Source: Parasegetibacter sp. NRK P23 (GTDB taxonomy: Bacteria > Bacteroidota > Bacteroidia > Chitinophagales > Chitinophagaceae). Taken from it: a stretch of DNA of 64,000 nt. Shown in pieces: positions 54,099 to 63,545 of the stretch. Numbering within the stretch: the first letter of the stretch is position 1; every line of letters begins with the position of its first letter. The stretch is from contig NZ_JAMDLG010000002.1 in the NCBI RefSeq assembly GCF_023721715.1, positions 1-64,000 of the forward strand. The letters are read 5' to 3'. The position numbers were made by a program, and so were the translations under genes. Below the pieces are notes generated by a model that searched no databases, was not told the DNA's origin, and saw only the letters and a program-made list of their open reading frames with translations.

Positions 54099-55067
54099 AT
54101 GAAAAACTTTTACATCATACGCAACTTTCTGCTGGCACTGCTTTGCATGGCAGGAACCCGTTCCTCGGCCCAGGAGATCAATTTCTCCCGTGCGCAGGAC
54201 ATGACCACCTGGTACAATCCTGCGCTGAAAACGGAGCAGAAAAGAAGTGTGAAGCTGAACTACCGCAACATCAATTACGACGGACTGATCGCTTACAACA
54301 GCACCAGCGCCATGTTTGATATGGGGATCGGCGGGGGAGAAGAGGGGAGTGGCGGCTTCCTGGGATTGAGTATTGGCGCGGCTTCCGATAAAAGCAACCA
54401 GGATGTGCTGAACAATACGCTGGGACTGCTCGGTATTTCTTACGCGGTACCGCTGGGCGGGAACGGTATTTATATAGCTGCGGGTGCACAAGGCAGTTAC
54501 TTTCAGAGCCGGTTGAAAACAGGTTCAATGATCGCGTTCGGTGACCAGTACGACCAGTATGGTCCCATCGAGGGATCCGTGAGTAACGATGCGCTGGCGG
54601 CTGGCTGGTCCTACAATTATTTTTCCATGAACGCGGGTTTGTCGGTCTTCGGCAACAGCACTTCCGGGAACTGGTACATCGGCACATCGGTCATGAACGC
54701 GAACCGGCCTTTCGCCAACGAAATCAAGACCGAAGATTTCAGGCAGCACAGAAGACTGGGTATCCAAGCTGGTTATAAATTCATTACACCGGAAAAAGAT
54801 GAATGCGCGTTCAATTCTTCCCTCAACTGGCAGGGAAAAGCGTACAAACACTTTTTTAACGGGGTGTACTTCAAACAACTGAAAGGTATTGATGGGGGGA
54901 TTGGTATTGGAATGGGCTACCGTTACGATGACGCGCTCGTGCCATCCGTAGAACTCCGGTACGATAAGGCCATCATCGCCCTGGGGTATGATGTGAACAT
55001 TTCCAGTATCAACGCGGCGGCGGTGCGCAGGAATGGCATGGAACTGGCGCTGCGCTTCGATTTCTAA
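54099..55067 (+). CDS. PorP/SprF family T9SS outer-membrane protein
   Basis: This 322-residue protein has a signal peptide ending near SSAQ and the family opening EINFSRAQDMTTWYNPAL, followed by a beta-barrel pattern with an aromatic C-terminus (ALRFDF). PorP/SprF proteins are paired with type-B T9SS cargo and help deliver or anchor it. Its position 16 nt after the adhesin gene supports a dedicated role. Confidence 0.9.
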   Translation: MKNFYIIRNFLLALLCMAGTRSSAQEINFSRAQDMTTWYNPALKTEQKRSVKLNYRNINYDGLIAYNSTSAMFDMGIGGGEEGSGGFLGLSIGAASDKSNQDVLNNTLGLLGISYAVPLGGNGIYIAAGAQGSYFQSRLKTGSMIAFGDQYDQYGPIEGSVSNDALAAGWSYNYFSMNAGLSVFGNSTSGNWYIGTSVMNANRPFANEIKTEDFRQHRRLGIQAGYKFITPEKDECAFNSSLNWQGKAYKHFFNGVYFKQLKGIDGGIGIGMGYRYDDALVPSVELRYDKAIIALGYDVNISSINAAAVRRNGMELALRFDF

Positions 55068-55077
55068 ATTTTCCGAT

Positions 55078-56499
55078 ATGAAAAGAACAATATTCCTCCT
55101 GGCCGTTTTTGTTGGATTGATGGCAGGAAACAATGGTGCGTCCTGGCAATATGGCACCCATTCCCAACGGGATACCCTACCCGAAGGCGGGATGAAGCCC
55201 GATAGCATCGTGCAGGTGGTGGATACGATCATCAGCGGGGTGAACGCGATGGTCGATTCCCTGCTCAAAGGGAATGATTCCACATTGGATTCCGCTGAAA
55301 ACAAAACGGAAGAAGAAAAGGCCGCGACCACAAAACCCGCCTGGGACAAGCGCTGGTTCATTTCGCCCATGCTGAAGGTGCAGGCGGTGGATTTTGGTAT
55401 GCACGAAAAGAACAGGAGCCAGGTGCTGAGTGGCGCGCATGAATTGTCGTTCCGCGATAAATCCGTTCTTTCCGCATCCGCTTCGGCCTATAAAAACCTC
55501 TCCGGAAGATTGTCTTTCAGTATCGATATCGGTATCGGACACGGCCATGTAACCAACGATACCACGATGGTGGAAAATACCGAAGCAAGGATGTACAACA
55601 CGGGCGCCGCGGCTTTTTACCTCCACCTGCTTAAACCGCAGTTCAAACTACAGCCCTATATTACAGCAGGTATCAACAGCCTGGTGGGCGGAGAATCATA
55701 CATGAGTGCGCCGCTGGGAATGGGCTTTAAATATTCCGGGCCAAAGATCATGGTGCATGCGCAGGCGGCTTACGGGATGGGGATGACGGATAATATCGCC
55801 AATACAATGATGTACACGGCTGGCGTATATATTCCGCTCAAGAACAAAAAAGCCGAAGAAAAAGAAAAGAAGAAAAAAGAAGCCAAAGAGAAAGAGAAGG
55901 ACGATAAGAAAAATGATTCCAGCGCGAACGGGAAAAATGGCGGCGTAACCACCATTAATATTACCAACAACTATTATTACGGTGCGCCACCGGATTCCTC
56001 CCGGAAAAAATATCAGCAGGAAGAAGATGGCCCTGAAGCCATAGAACGCAAAAAGAAAAAAGCGGAAGAATGGGGTGACAATGGCGGTTGGGAAGACAGA
56101 GACGATATCGTTTCCCCCAAACCCTATGATCCCGATGATCCCATGACCTTTAAAAATGCACGCAAATTCGTGGTGTATTTTGAATACGACGATTATGCGC
56201 TCACCGCCAGCGCCTTCCGGGAAATTGACCGTGTAGTAGGGCTGTTGCGCAATAATCCCGGCATGAAAGTGCACCTGAAAGGACATACCGACCTGCGTGG
56301 AAGTGGTGTGTACAATACGCCCCTGTCAAAAAAACGCGCCCAGATGGTATTTGACTACATGAACAGCCGGGGCGTCCCTAAAGAACGGATGGTACTCAGT
56401 TACTACGGAAAAGATAAACCCATTACTGAAAAAGACGACCCTTCCACGGCATGGCTCAACCGGAGGACCGAACTGGTGATATATGACCCGGAAAATTAA
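55078..56499 (+). CDS. OmpA-family outer-membrane protein with charged linker
   Basis: The 473-residue protein has a signal peptide, a barrel-like region (about 95-265), a lysine/glutamate-rich linker (about 265-300), and a C-terminal OmpA domain (about 370-470) with VHLKGHTDLRGSGVYN and LSKKRAQMVFDYM, which binds peptidoglycan. The start at MKRTIFLL was chosen over a longer reading inside the SprF gene. It completes the adhesin-SprF-OmpA set common in T9SS loci and may tether the complex to the cell wall. Confidence 0.88.
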   Translation: MKRTIFLLAVFVGLMAGNNGASWQYGTHSQRDTLPEGGMKPDSIVQVVDTIISGVNAMVDSLLKGNDSTLDSAENKTEEEKAATTKPAWDKRWFISPMLKVQAVDFGMHEKNRSQVLSGAHELSFRDKSVLSASASAYKNLSGRLSFSIDIGIGHGHVTNDTTMVENTEARMYNTGAAAFYLHLLKPQFKLQPYITAGINSLVGGESYMSAPLGMGFKYSGPKIMVHAQAAYGMGMTDNIANTMMYTAGVYIPLKNKKAEEKEKKKKEAKEKEKDDKKNDSSANGKNGGVTTINITNNYYYGAPPDSSRKKYQQEEDGPEAIERKKKKAEEWGDNGGWEDRDDIVSPKPYDPDDPMTFKNARKFVVYFEYDDYALTASAFREIDRVVGLLRNNPGMKVHLKGHTDLRGSGVYNTPLSKKRAQMVFDYMNSRGVPKERMVLSYYGKDKPITEKDDPSTAWLNRRTELVIYDPEN

Positions 56500-56597
56500 T
56501 GCCCGGTCAGTTCCTGCCATTTTTGCATAATATAGGCTGGTGGCACAATCATTGTCAACAATAATCGACATTAACTCATAATTCGAAAAAAGATAAT

Positions 56598-58508
56598 ATG
56601 GGAAAGATTATTGGAATAGACCTTGGTACAACAAACAGCTGCGTGGCCGTTATGGAAGGAAACGAGCCGGTGGTGATCGCTAACGATGAAGGTCGCAGAA
56701 CAACTCCTTCCATTGTTGCATTCCTGAAGAACGGGGAAAGAAAAGTGGGTGATCCTGCCAAACGCCAGGCTATTACCAATCCACACAACACGATCATGTC
56801 GGTGAAACGTTTTATGGGACGCCGCCACGACGAAGTTTCCGAAGAAATCAGCCACTGGAGCTATAAAGTAGCGAAAGGTGACAATAATACCGTACGTATT
56901 GACATAGACGGTCGCCTGTACACCCCGCAGGAAATCTCCGCGATGGTGTTGCAGAAAATGAAAAAGACCGCCGAAGATTACCTCGGCCAGGAAGTAACGG
57001 AAGCCGTGATCACTGTTCCGGCCTACTTCAACGACGCGCAGCGCCAGGCTACCAAAGAAGCCGGTGAAATCGCGGGCCTGAACGTGCGCCGTATCGTGAA
57101 TGAGCCAACCGCCGCGGCCCTGGCTTACGGTATGGATAAAAAAGGAACTGACCAGCGCATAGCGGTATTCGACCTCGGTGGTGGTACCTTCGATATCTCC
57201 GTACTGGAACTCGGTGACGGTGTGTTCGAAGTGAAATCTACCAACGGTGATACCCACCTTGGCGGTGACGATTTTGATAAAGTGATCATGGACTGGCTCG
57301 CGGAAGAGTTTAAGAACGATGAAAACGTGGACCTCCGCAAAGATCCCATGGCATTGCAACGCCTGAAAGAAGCCGCTGAAAAAGCAAAAGTGGAACTGTC
57401 CTCTTCTTCTGAAACAGAAATCAACCTCCCTTATATCACCGCGGTGGATGGCGTGCCCAAACACCTGGTGAAAAAACTGAGCCGCGCTAAATTTGAGCAA
57501 CTTGCCGATAAACTGTTCGAGCGTTGCCTGAAACCATGCGAGGCCGCGCTGAAAGATGCCGGACTGTCTACTTCCCAGATCGATGAAGTGATCCTGGTGG
57601 GTGGTTCCTCCCGTATTCCCAAAGTGCAGGAGATTGTAGAGAAGTTTTTCGGCAGAAAGCCCAACCGTGGCGTGAACCCCGATGAAGTAGTGGCCATTGG
57701 CGCTGCTATACAGGGTGCCGTGCTTACCGGCGAAGTGAAGGACGTGCTCCTGCTCGACGTTACGCCGCTGTCCCTCGGTATCGAAACCATGGGTGGTGTA
57801 ATGACCAGGCTGATCGATTCCAACACCACTATCCCCACACGGAAGTCAGAAACATTTTCTACCGCCAGCGACAACCAGCCTGGCGTTGAGATTCATGTAC
57901 TCCAGGGTGAGCGCCCCATGGCCAACCAGAACAAGAGCCTTGGCCGCTTCAACCTCACTGATATTCCTCCCGCACCGCGTGGCGTTCCCCAGATCGAAGT
58001 AACTTTCGATATCGATGCCAACGGTATCCTGCACGTAAGTGCCAAAGACAAAGGAACCGGGAAAGAACAGAAGATCAGGATCGAAGCTGGTAGTGGTCTC
58101 ACCAAAGAAGAGATCGAAAAAATGAAGGCTGAAGCCAAAGCGAACGAAGACACAGATAAGGCAGAAAAGGAAAAAGTGGAAAAGATCAACCAGGCCGATA
58201 GCATGATCTTCCAGACCGAAAAGCAACTGAAAGAGTACGGTGATAAAATTCCTGCCGATAAAAAAGCGCCCATCGAAGCGGCCATCGCCAAATTGAAGGA
58301 AGCGCACAAAACACAGGACATCGCCGCCATCGATACGGCTATGGCTGAAATCAATACCGCCTGGACCGCCGCCTCCGAAGACCTGTACAAGGCTTCCCAG
58401 GAAGGCGCACAGCCCGGTCCTGATGCTGGTCCGCAAGGTAATGCCGGCAACGCTTCCAGCGGTGCTTCCGATACCGTAACGGATGCCGAGTTCGAAGAAG
58501 TGAAGTAA
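56598..58508 (+). CDS. dnaK: Chaperone DnaK (Hsp70)
   Basis: This 636-residue protein is a full-length Dna[17 protein letters not shown] at the start, [22 protein letters not shown], a substrate-binding domain, and the C-terminal tail [11 protein letters not shown]. It is an ATP-driven folding chaperone that works with DnaJ and GrpE, neither of which is nearby. The 98-bp upstream gap shows no CIRCE-type element and no convincing TAnnTTTG promoter. A strong terminator follows. Confidence 0.97.
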   Translation: MGKIIGIDLGTTNSCVAVMEGNEPVVIANDEGRRTTPSIVAFLKNGERKVGDPAKRQAITNPHNTIMSVKRFMGRRHDEVSEEISHWSYKVAKGDNNTVRIDIDGRLYTPQEISAMVLQKMKKTAEDYLGQEVTEAVITVPAYFNDAQRQATKEAGEIAGLNVRRIVNEPTAAALAYGMDKKGTDQRIAVFDLGGGTFDISVLELGDGVFEVKSTNGDTHLGGDDFDKVIMDWLAEEFKNDENVDLRKDPMALQRLKEAAEKAKVELSSSSETEINLPYITAVDGVPKHLVKKLSRAKFEQLADKLFERCLKPCEAALKDAGLSTSQIDEVILVGGSSRIPKVQEIVEKFFGRKPNRGVNPDEVVAIGAAIQGAVLTGEVKDVLLLDVTPLSLGIETMGGVMTRLIDSNTTIPTRKSETFSTASDNQPGVEIHVLQGERPMANQNKSLGRFNLTDIPPAPRGVPQIEVTFDIDANGILHVSAKDKGTGKEQKIRIEAGSGLTKEEIEKMKAEAKANEDTDKAEKEKVEKINQADSMIFQTEKQLKEYGDKIPADKKAPIEAAIAKLKEAHKTQDIAAIDTAMAEINTAWTAASEDLYKASQEGAQPGPDAGPQGNAGNASSGASDTVTDAEFEEVK

Positions 58509-58532
58509 GTATTATAGCTTTAGCATAATCTC

Positions 58533-58563
58533 AAGGCGCGTCTGCAGAAGACGCGCCTTTTTG
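58533..58563 (+). terminator. Strong hairpin terminator of dnaK
   Basis: AAGGCGCGTCT (58533-58543) pairs perfectly with AGACGCGCCTT (58549-58559) around a 5-nt loop, followed by a T run. It begins 25 nt after the dnaK stop. Confidence 0.88.
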
Positions 58564-58935
58564 TTAGGCTATCGCTTTGCGCCTCCGCACCTTTACGAGA
58601 GATTATTTTTTCACGCAATTGCTTCCTGCTACGCAGTTCGCAACGCAAAGGAGCACTGCTTCGTTCCTCGCAGACGCAAAGCCTTGCGTTTTGTGCAACT
58701 GTATTATTTTTTAGCATCTTACTTCGCAGCAACTTCTTGCGTGAAAATTTCCAGCGTCTTTACGGGCTTTTCTTCACATCTCCGCGTTGCGCCGTGGCGA
58801 GGTATGAAGCAATTGCGAGAAACAAACAACACAAAAACAGAGCCTAATAAAACACAAACAACGCTTTGCGTCCTTGCTCCTTAGCGTCTTTGCGTGGAAG
58901 TTTTCACCTTCCTTACCCTCTGCGTGAACCATTTA
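58564..58935. repeat. Intergenic block of TTGCG-rich repeat words
   Basis: No gene is supported between dnaK and malQ. This stretch contains many GCGTCTTTGCG/TTGCGTCC words in both orientations. TTTGCGTCCTTGCTCC near 58864-58880 and GAAGCAATTGCGAGAAA-like words near 58806 recur in the first 450 bases of the window, with the same neighbouring elements. It is a second member of the same dispersed repeat family. Confidence 0.6.
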
Positions 58936-59051
58936 CCCACTTCCCGCAATTCTCCCCCAAAAATGCTTACCTTCCGCCCCAGCCGCGCCTGGCTCAATAT
59001 CTGCGTCCCATTTTTCATAAATCTTACCTGTGCGCACATTCATTTGAAAAG

Positions 59052-59069
59052 AATGTGTATATTGTACAC
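59052..59069 (+). promoter_or_regulatory. Putative operator upstream of malQ (AATGTGTATATTGTACAC)
   Basis: This 18-bp site contains a clean inverted repeat, GTGTA-5 nt-TACAC, and differs at only two positions from the site before the transporter/amylase operon at 22835. Distances to the start codons are similar (44 and 35 bp). It probably binds a maltodextrin-responsive regulator, not encoded here. Confidence 0.5.
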
Positions 59070-59113
59070 GATACGAATGCTTCGCCTGCATTGCGGCCGA
59101 TTATAAATTACTG

Positions 59114-61813
59114 ATGATGAAGATCTGTTTTTATCTGCGCTACCACACACGGTTTGGCCAGTTGATGCTATTGGATGGGAACTTTATGACCCATGAGAAA
59201 GGAAAGGAATCTGAGTTGCTGGAAATGACCTACCTCAACAATGAATGCTGGATGGCCAGGATAGAGGTGGACCCGGTTCAACAAACTTCCTTACACTATA
59301 AATATTACCTCCGTTCGGATGACGGTTCACTGCATCCCGAAGGGGAAAACGACCGTGTGATCGATCTTTCCCGCATCACCGCGCAGGAGCTGCACCTCAC
59401 CGATACATGGAACTATAGTGGTGAATTTCAGAATGTATTTTATACCGCGCCCTTCCAGGAAACACTTTTCCCGCGTTTACCATCGGCTGTACTGAAAGAA
59501 AAAGCCTGGCGTGGTAACACACATATTTTCCGTGTAAAAGCGCCATTGCTGGAGAAGGATGAAGTGCTTTGCCTTTGTGGCAGTATGCCGGCGCTTGGCG
59601 ATTGGAGCACCGAAACGCCGGTTATACTGAACAAAGAAGGGAATTGGTGGACGGCCAAACTGAACCTGGCAGGACAACCTTTTCCGGTGGCGTATAAATA
59701 TGGTGTGTATCACCTGAAGAAGAAACAATTCATCCGTTTCGAAGACGGGAACAACAGGATACTGTTCGATGCCCCAGCCAAAGGAAAGGTGCAGGTACTT
59801 CACGACGGATTCGCCTTGCTGCCCAACAACACCTGGCGCGGAACAGGTGTTTCCGTTCCTGTATTCAGCATCAGAACCGGCAATGGTTATGGTGTGGGTG
59901 AGTTCCCCGACCTGAAACTGCTCGTAGACTGGGCACACCGCGCAGGGATGAAAATGATCCAGATTCTTCCTGTTAACGATACTACCGCCACGCATACCTG
60001 GACAGATTCTTATCCGTATGCCGCGGTTTCTGCTTTCGCGCTGCATCCCATCTACCTGAACCCCGAAAAACTCGCGGGTAAAGAACAGGATAAGCTGGTC
60101 AAGAAATGGCGCAAAACCAGGAAAACGCTCAACGATTTACCGGAGCTGGATTATGAAAAAGTGATGCAGTTCAAATGGAGCGCTTTCCGGGAATTGTATG
60201 ATGCGTTGAAAGAAGAAGTATTCCAGGATGAATCTTACAAAAGCTTCTTTCAGCAACACAGACACTGGCTGGAGCCTTATGCGGCTTTCTGTTACCTGCG
60301 GGATAAGTATGGTACTTCCGATTATACCCGCTGGAAAACACACAGTGTGTACGAGGAAAAAAGCATCCGTAAACTAACGGCCCGCGCCTCAAAACATTTT
60401 GACGAAATAGGGTTCCAATACTTTATACAATATCACCTGCACCTTCAGTTGGAGGAGGCCGTTACTTACGCCCATGGTAAAGGCATTGTGATTAAAGGCG
60501 ATATACCCATTGGCATTTACCGCCACAGTGCTGATGCCTGGGTGGACCCATCTCTGTACAATATGGACCAGCAGGCCGGCGCGCCGCCCGACGATTTCGC
60601 GGTGAAAGGACAGAACTGGGGTTTCCCGACCTACAACTGGAAAAAGATGCAGGAAGACGGCTTCTCCTGGTGGCGCAAACGCTTCGAGCAGATGAGTCAT
60701 TACTTTGATGCTTTCCGGATCGATCATATTCTCGGATTCTTCCGCATCTGGTCGATACCCCTGCACGCGGTGGAAGGCATCATGGGACGGTTTGTGCCCG
60801 CTGTGCCTGTGCACATCAATGAAATTTCCGCCAGGAGCATATCATTCGATCATACGCGCTTCTGCAAGCCATTCATCAACGACGCCATTATCTGGGAACT
60901 GTTCGATGGCGACGCGGAGCACATTAAAACACACTTCGTACAACATGTTGGAGAAGGGCTCTATGAAATGCGTCCCGGCTTCGATACACAACGTAAAGTA
61001 GAAGCCTGGTTCCATCAACTCGAACCGGGGGATTACCAGCACAAATTCAAGACCGGTTTGTACGACCTGTTGTCCAATGTAATCTTCTTCCCGGATGAAA
61101 AGGAACCGTTAGCTATGTTCCATTTCCGTTTCGGTATGCAACAGACGATTTCGTTCCGCGAACTGGATCATTATACCAAAACGCAGTTGGAAGAATTGTA
61201 TGTAGATTATTTCTTTCGCCGCCAGGATTTTCATTGGAAGGAAGAAGCGATGCACAAACTGCCCGACCTGAAAGCTGCCACAAATATGCTGATCTGCGGC
61301 GAGGACTTGGGACTGGTGCCCGCCTGTGTGCCCGACGTGATGAAAGAACTCGGGATACTGAGTCTGGAAATCCAGCGGATGCCCAAAGGCAATACCAGCT
61401 TTTTCCATCCTTCCACAGCGCCCTATCTTTCCGTGATCACACCCGCCACACATGATATGAGTACGATCCGCGGTTGGTGGGAAGAGGACCGGTCGCGAAC
61501 ACAGGAGTTCTACAACCATGTTTTAGGCCAATGGGGCGAAGCGCCGCATTTCTGTGAAGCGTGGATCAATAAAGCCATCTTGTTACAACACCTGTATTCA
61601 CCGGCCATGTGGTGCGTTTTCCAGGTACAGGACATATTAGGCATTGATGAACGTTTGCGCAGGGAGAACCCGCACGAGGAGCGCATCAATGTGCCTGCAA
61701 ATCCGAAAAACTACTGGCGCTACCGCATGCACATTCCTTTGGAGGAACTGCTCCGGCAAAAAACTTTCACGGAGGAAATACAAACCTATATCCGTCAAAG
61801 CGGAAGGGGATGA
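59114..61813 (+). CDS. malQ: 4-alpha-glucanotransferase with two N-terminal starch-binding domains
   Basis: The 899-residue GH77 enzyme has two CBM20-type domains at about 1-115 and 130-240 (LCLCGSMPALGDWSTETP is typical), then a catalytic barrel with D537 (FRIDHILGFFRIW, nucleophile), E730 (ICGEDLG, acid/base) and D781 (ATHDMSTIRGWW). This layout resembles DPE2, the cytosolic plant amylomaltase that acts on maltose and a glucan acceptor, more than short bacterial MalQ. No signal peptide is seen, so it acts in the cytoplasm on imported maltodextrins. Two adjacent ATG codons are possible starts. Confidence 0.93.
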   Translation: MMKICFYLRYHTRFGQLMLLDGNFMTHEKGKESELLEMTYLNNECWMARIEVDPVQQTSLHYKYYLRSDDGSLHPEGENDRVIDLSRITAQELHLTDTWNYSGEFQNVFYTAPFQETLFPRLPSAVLKEKAWRGNTHIFRVKAPLLEKDEVLCLCGSMPALGDWSTETPVILNKEGNWWTAKLNLAGQPFPVAYKYGVYHLKKKQFIRFEDGNNRILFDAPAKGKVQVLHDGFALLPNNTWRGTGVSVPVFSIRTGNGYGVGEFPDLKLLVDWAHRAGMKMIQILPVNDTTATHTWTDSYPYAAVSAFALHPIYLNPEKLAGKEQDKLVKKWRKTRKTLNDLPELDYEKVMQFKWSAFRELYDALKEEVFQDESYKSFFQQHRHWLEPYAAFCYLRDKYGTSDYTRWKTHSVYEEKSIRKLTARASKHFDEIGFQYFIQYHLHLQLEEAVTYAHGKGIVIKGDIPIGIYRHSADAWVDPSLYNMDQQAGAPPDDFAVKGQNWGFPTYNWKKMQEDGFSWWRKRFEQMSHYFDAFRIDHILGFFRIWSIPLHAVEGIMGRFVPAVPVHINEISARSISFDHTRFCKPFINDAIIWELFDGDAEHIKTHFVQHVGEGLYEMRPGFDTQRKVEAWFHQLEPGDYQHKFKTGLYDLLSNVIFFPDEKEPLAMFHFRFGMQQTISFRELDHYTKTQLEELYVDYFFRRQDFHWKEEAMHKLPDLKAATNMLICGEDLGLVPACVPDVMKELGILSLEIQRMPKGNTSFFHPSTAPYLSVITPATHDMSTIRGWWEEDRSRTQEFYNHVLGQWGEAPHFCEAWINKAILLQHLYSPAMWCVFQVQDILGIDERLRRENPHEERINVPANPKNYWRYRMHIPLEELLRQKTFTEEIQTYIRQSGRG

Positions 61814-61837
61814 GGTAGCAGAGTGAAAAATTTCATG

Positions 61838-61845
61838 TAGGTTTG
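61838..61845 (+). promoter_or_regulatory. Candidate -7 box (TAGGTTTG) of the epimerase gene
   Basis: This exact TAnnTTTG match ends 3 nt before the ATG at 61849, predicting a leaderless mRNA independent of malQ. The -33 region lacks a clear TTG. Confidence 0.4.
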
Positions 61846-61848
61846 AAG

Positions 61849-62841
61849 ATGCCTTTCAGATTAGATTTTAAACTGCACGAACTGCCTTTCAAATATCCTT
61901 TCACCATTTCGAAAGGGACAAAAACGCACCAGCCCACGCTGATTGTACGTTTACATTGGAACGGACTCACGGGGTGGGGCGAAGCGCCGGCTATCACTTA
62001 TTATGATGTGACCACTGAAAAAATGGCGGCGGTACTGGAACAGAAAAAGATGTTCATCGAAAAGTTCGCGTTCACGGAGCCGGAACGTTACTGGCATTAC
62101 CTGCACCACCTGTTGCCCAACGATCCTTTCGTGGTGTGCGCACTGGATATGGCCGCCTGGGATATCTTCAGCCAGTTGAAAAGGATGCCCCTATACCGGT
62201 TATGGGGAACCGAAATTGCCGATGCCCCTGTTTCAGATTATACCATCGGCATCGCTTCCATCGATGAAATGGTGCGGAAAATGAAAGAAAATCCCTGGCC
62301 CGTTTACAAGATCAAACTTGGTACGCCCGAAGATATTTCAATCATGCAGGCGCTCCGTAAAGAAACGGATGCGGTCTTCCGTGTAGATGCGAATGCGGGC
62401 TGGAAACTGGAGGAAGCCCTCCGCATCCTGCCAGTACTCCAGGAACTGGGCGTTGAATTAATTGAGCAACCCCTCGCCAAAGACGATTGGGAAGGCATGA
62501 AAGTATTGTACGAACAATCGCCGATCCCATTGATCGCGGATGAAAGTTGCGTTTTTGAAAAAGATGTGGCGCTTTGTCAAGGTCATTTTCACGGCATCAA
62601 TATAAAACTCACGAAATGCAGCGGCATCACCCCCGCGCGCCGTATGATCAAACAGGCACGGGAACTGGGTTTGAAAGTGATGATCGGTAGTATGAATGAG
62701 TGCTCTATTGGAACGGCCGCCATCGCGCACCTTTCCCCCCAGGCCGATTATATTGACGCGGACGGTCCGTTGTTATTGGCGGAAGATCCGGGAAAAGGAG
62801 GGGTGAAGTTTGAGGAATACAGGTGTGTGCCAGTGTATTAA
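61849..62841 (+). CDS. Dipeptide epimerase (L-Ala-D/L-Glu type, enolase superfamily)
   Basis: The 330-residue enzyme has the muconate-lactonizing subgroup layout. YKIKLG carries the K-x-K base, RVDANAGW, LIEQPL and LIADES give the three metal ligands, and KLTKCSG gives the second lysine. The D-A-D motif (D303, D305) in YIDADGPLLL is typical of dipeptide epimerases, which epimerise L-Ala-D-Glu from peptidoglycan recycling. The exact dipeptide specificity cannot be read off. It follows malQ by 35 nt but has its own -7-like box. Confidence 0.9.
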   Translation: MPFRLDFKLHELPFKYPFTISKGTKTHQPTLIVRLHWNGLTGWGEAPAITYYDVTTEKMAAVLEQKKMFIEKFAFTEPERYWHYLHHLLPNDPFVVCALDMAAWDIFSQLKRMPLYRLWGTEIADAPVSDYTIGIASIDEMVRKMKENPWPVYKIKLGTPEDISIMQALRKETDAVFRVDANAGWKLEEALRILPVLQELGVELIEQPLAKDDWEGMKVLYEQSPIPLIADESCVFEKDVALCQGHFHGINIKLTKCSGITPARRMIKQARELGLKVMIGSMNECSIGTAAIAHLSPQADYIDADGPLLLAEDPGKGGVKFEEYRCVPVY

Positions 62842-62853
62842 TCTGTTGGAAGG

Positions 62854-63198
62854 TTACGCTCCCCCCTCTTCAATAATTTGTTCTGCGAAGTCTAGTAATT
62901 CATGGAGCTTATTGGTAATAATATCCCACACAATATCGTAATCCACGCCAAAATAAACATGGATCAGGCGATTACGGGTATTTACGATCTTTCGCCATTC
63001 AATTTCCGGATGATCCGCTTTAAAGTCTGGATCTAGTTGGTTGCTTGCTTCACCGATGATCTCAAGGCTGCGAACAATTGCCCTTGAGAGAACGGGATCT
63101 TCAACAACTACATCTTTTTCTTTACCGGCAGTATTCTCCAGGATGAAACTAATCTCTTCTGTAATATGTTTGAGTAATTCCAGGTTAGATTGCAACAT
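62854..63198 (-). CDS. hepT: HepT-like HEPN RNase toxin (DUF86)
   Basis: This 114-residue helical protein carries the HEPN catalytic motif R-x4-H-x-Y as RNRLIHVY (residues near 76-83). In MntA/HepT systems the HepT toxin is an RNase, and the MntA nucleotidyltransferase neutralises it by adding AMP to that tyrosine. The MntA-like gene lies immediately upstream and overlaps it by 14 nt. The final 12 nt before the epimerase stop leave no separate terminator. Confidence 0.9.
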   Translation of the reverse strand: MLQSNLELLKHITEEISFILENTAGKEKDVVVEDPVLSRAIVRSLEIIGEASNQLDPDFKADHPEIEWRKIVNTRNRLIHVYFGVDYDIVWDIITNKLHELLDFAEQIIEEGGA

Positions 63199-63493
63199 TT
63201 TCCGCCTGATTTAAAATATGCGGGCCTATATGTTTACTTAAAGATTGGGGTGTGACGAGTTCCACTTTTCGACCAAGCAAATCTTCCAGGAAAAAAGACA
63301 ATTCCATAAAGTTGTCGAAACTCTTACGACCGGGATCGAAATCTACTAAAAGGTCGACATCGCTTTTTTTGCTTGGGCTGCCACTCGCAAAGGAGCCAAA
63401 AAGGCTCAGGCGTTCCACACCAAAAGATTTTATTTTGGAACGATTTGCCTTCAGCAATAAAAGCACGTCATTTTTATGTTGTACAGGTATCAT
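63185..63493 (-). CDS. mntA: MntA-like nucleotidyltransferase antitoxin
   Basis: The 102-residue protein is a minimal nucleotidyltransferase with the motif GSFASGSPSKKSDVDLLVDF, including the G-S-x10-D-x-D metal site. It is the predicted antitoxin that adenylylates HepT. It is the first gene of the pair, overlapping hepT by 14 nt. A TACATTTG box lies 8 nt upstream. Confidence 0.9.
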   Translation of the reverse strand: MIPVQHKNDVLLLLKANRSKIKSFGVERLSLFGSFASGSPSKKSDVDLLVDFDPGRKSFDNFMELSFFLEDLLGRKVELVTPQSLSKHIGPHILNQAENVAI

Positions 63494-63501
63494 TACGATA
63501 C

Positions 63502-63509
63502 CAAATGTA
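63502..63509 (-). promoter_or_regulatory. Candidate -7 box (TACATTTG) of the mntA-hepT operon
   Basis: This exact TAnnTTTG match lies 8 nt before the mntA ATG on the minus strand, so the leader would be only about 4-5 nt. Confidence 0.45.
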
Positions 63510-63545
63510 CAAAATTGTGCTGGCTAAACATGTATTACCTGGCGA

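Noticed and set aside
56500-56597. A CIRCE heat-shock operator before dnaK
   Set aside because: No TTAGCACTC-N9-GAGTGCTAA-like inverted repeat is present in the gap.
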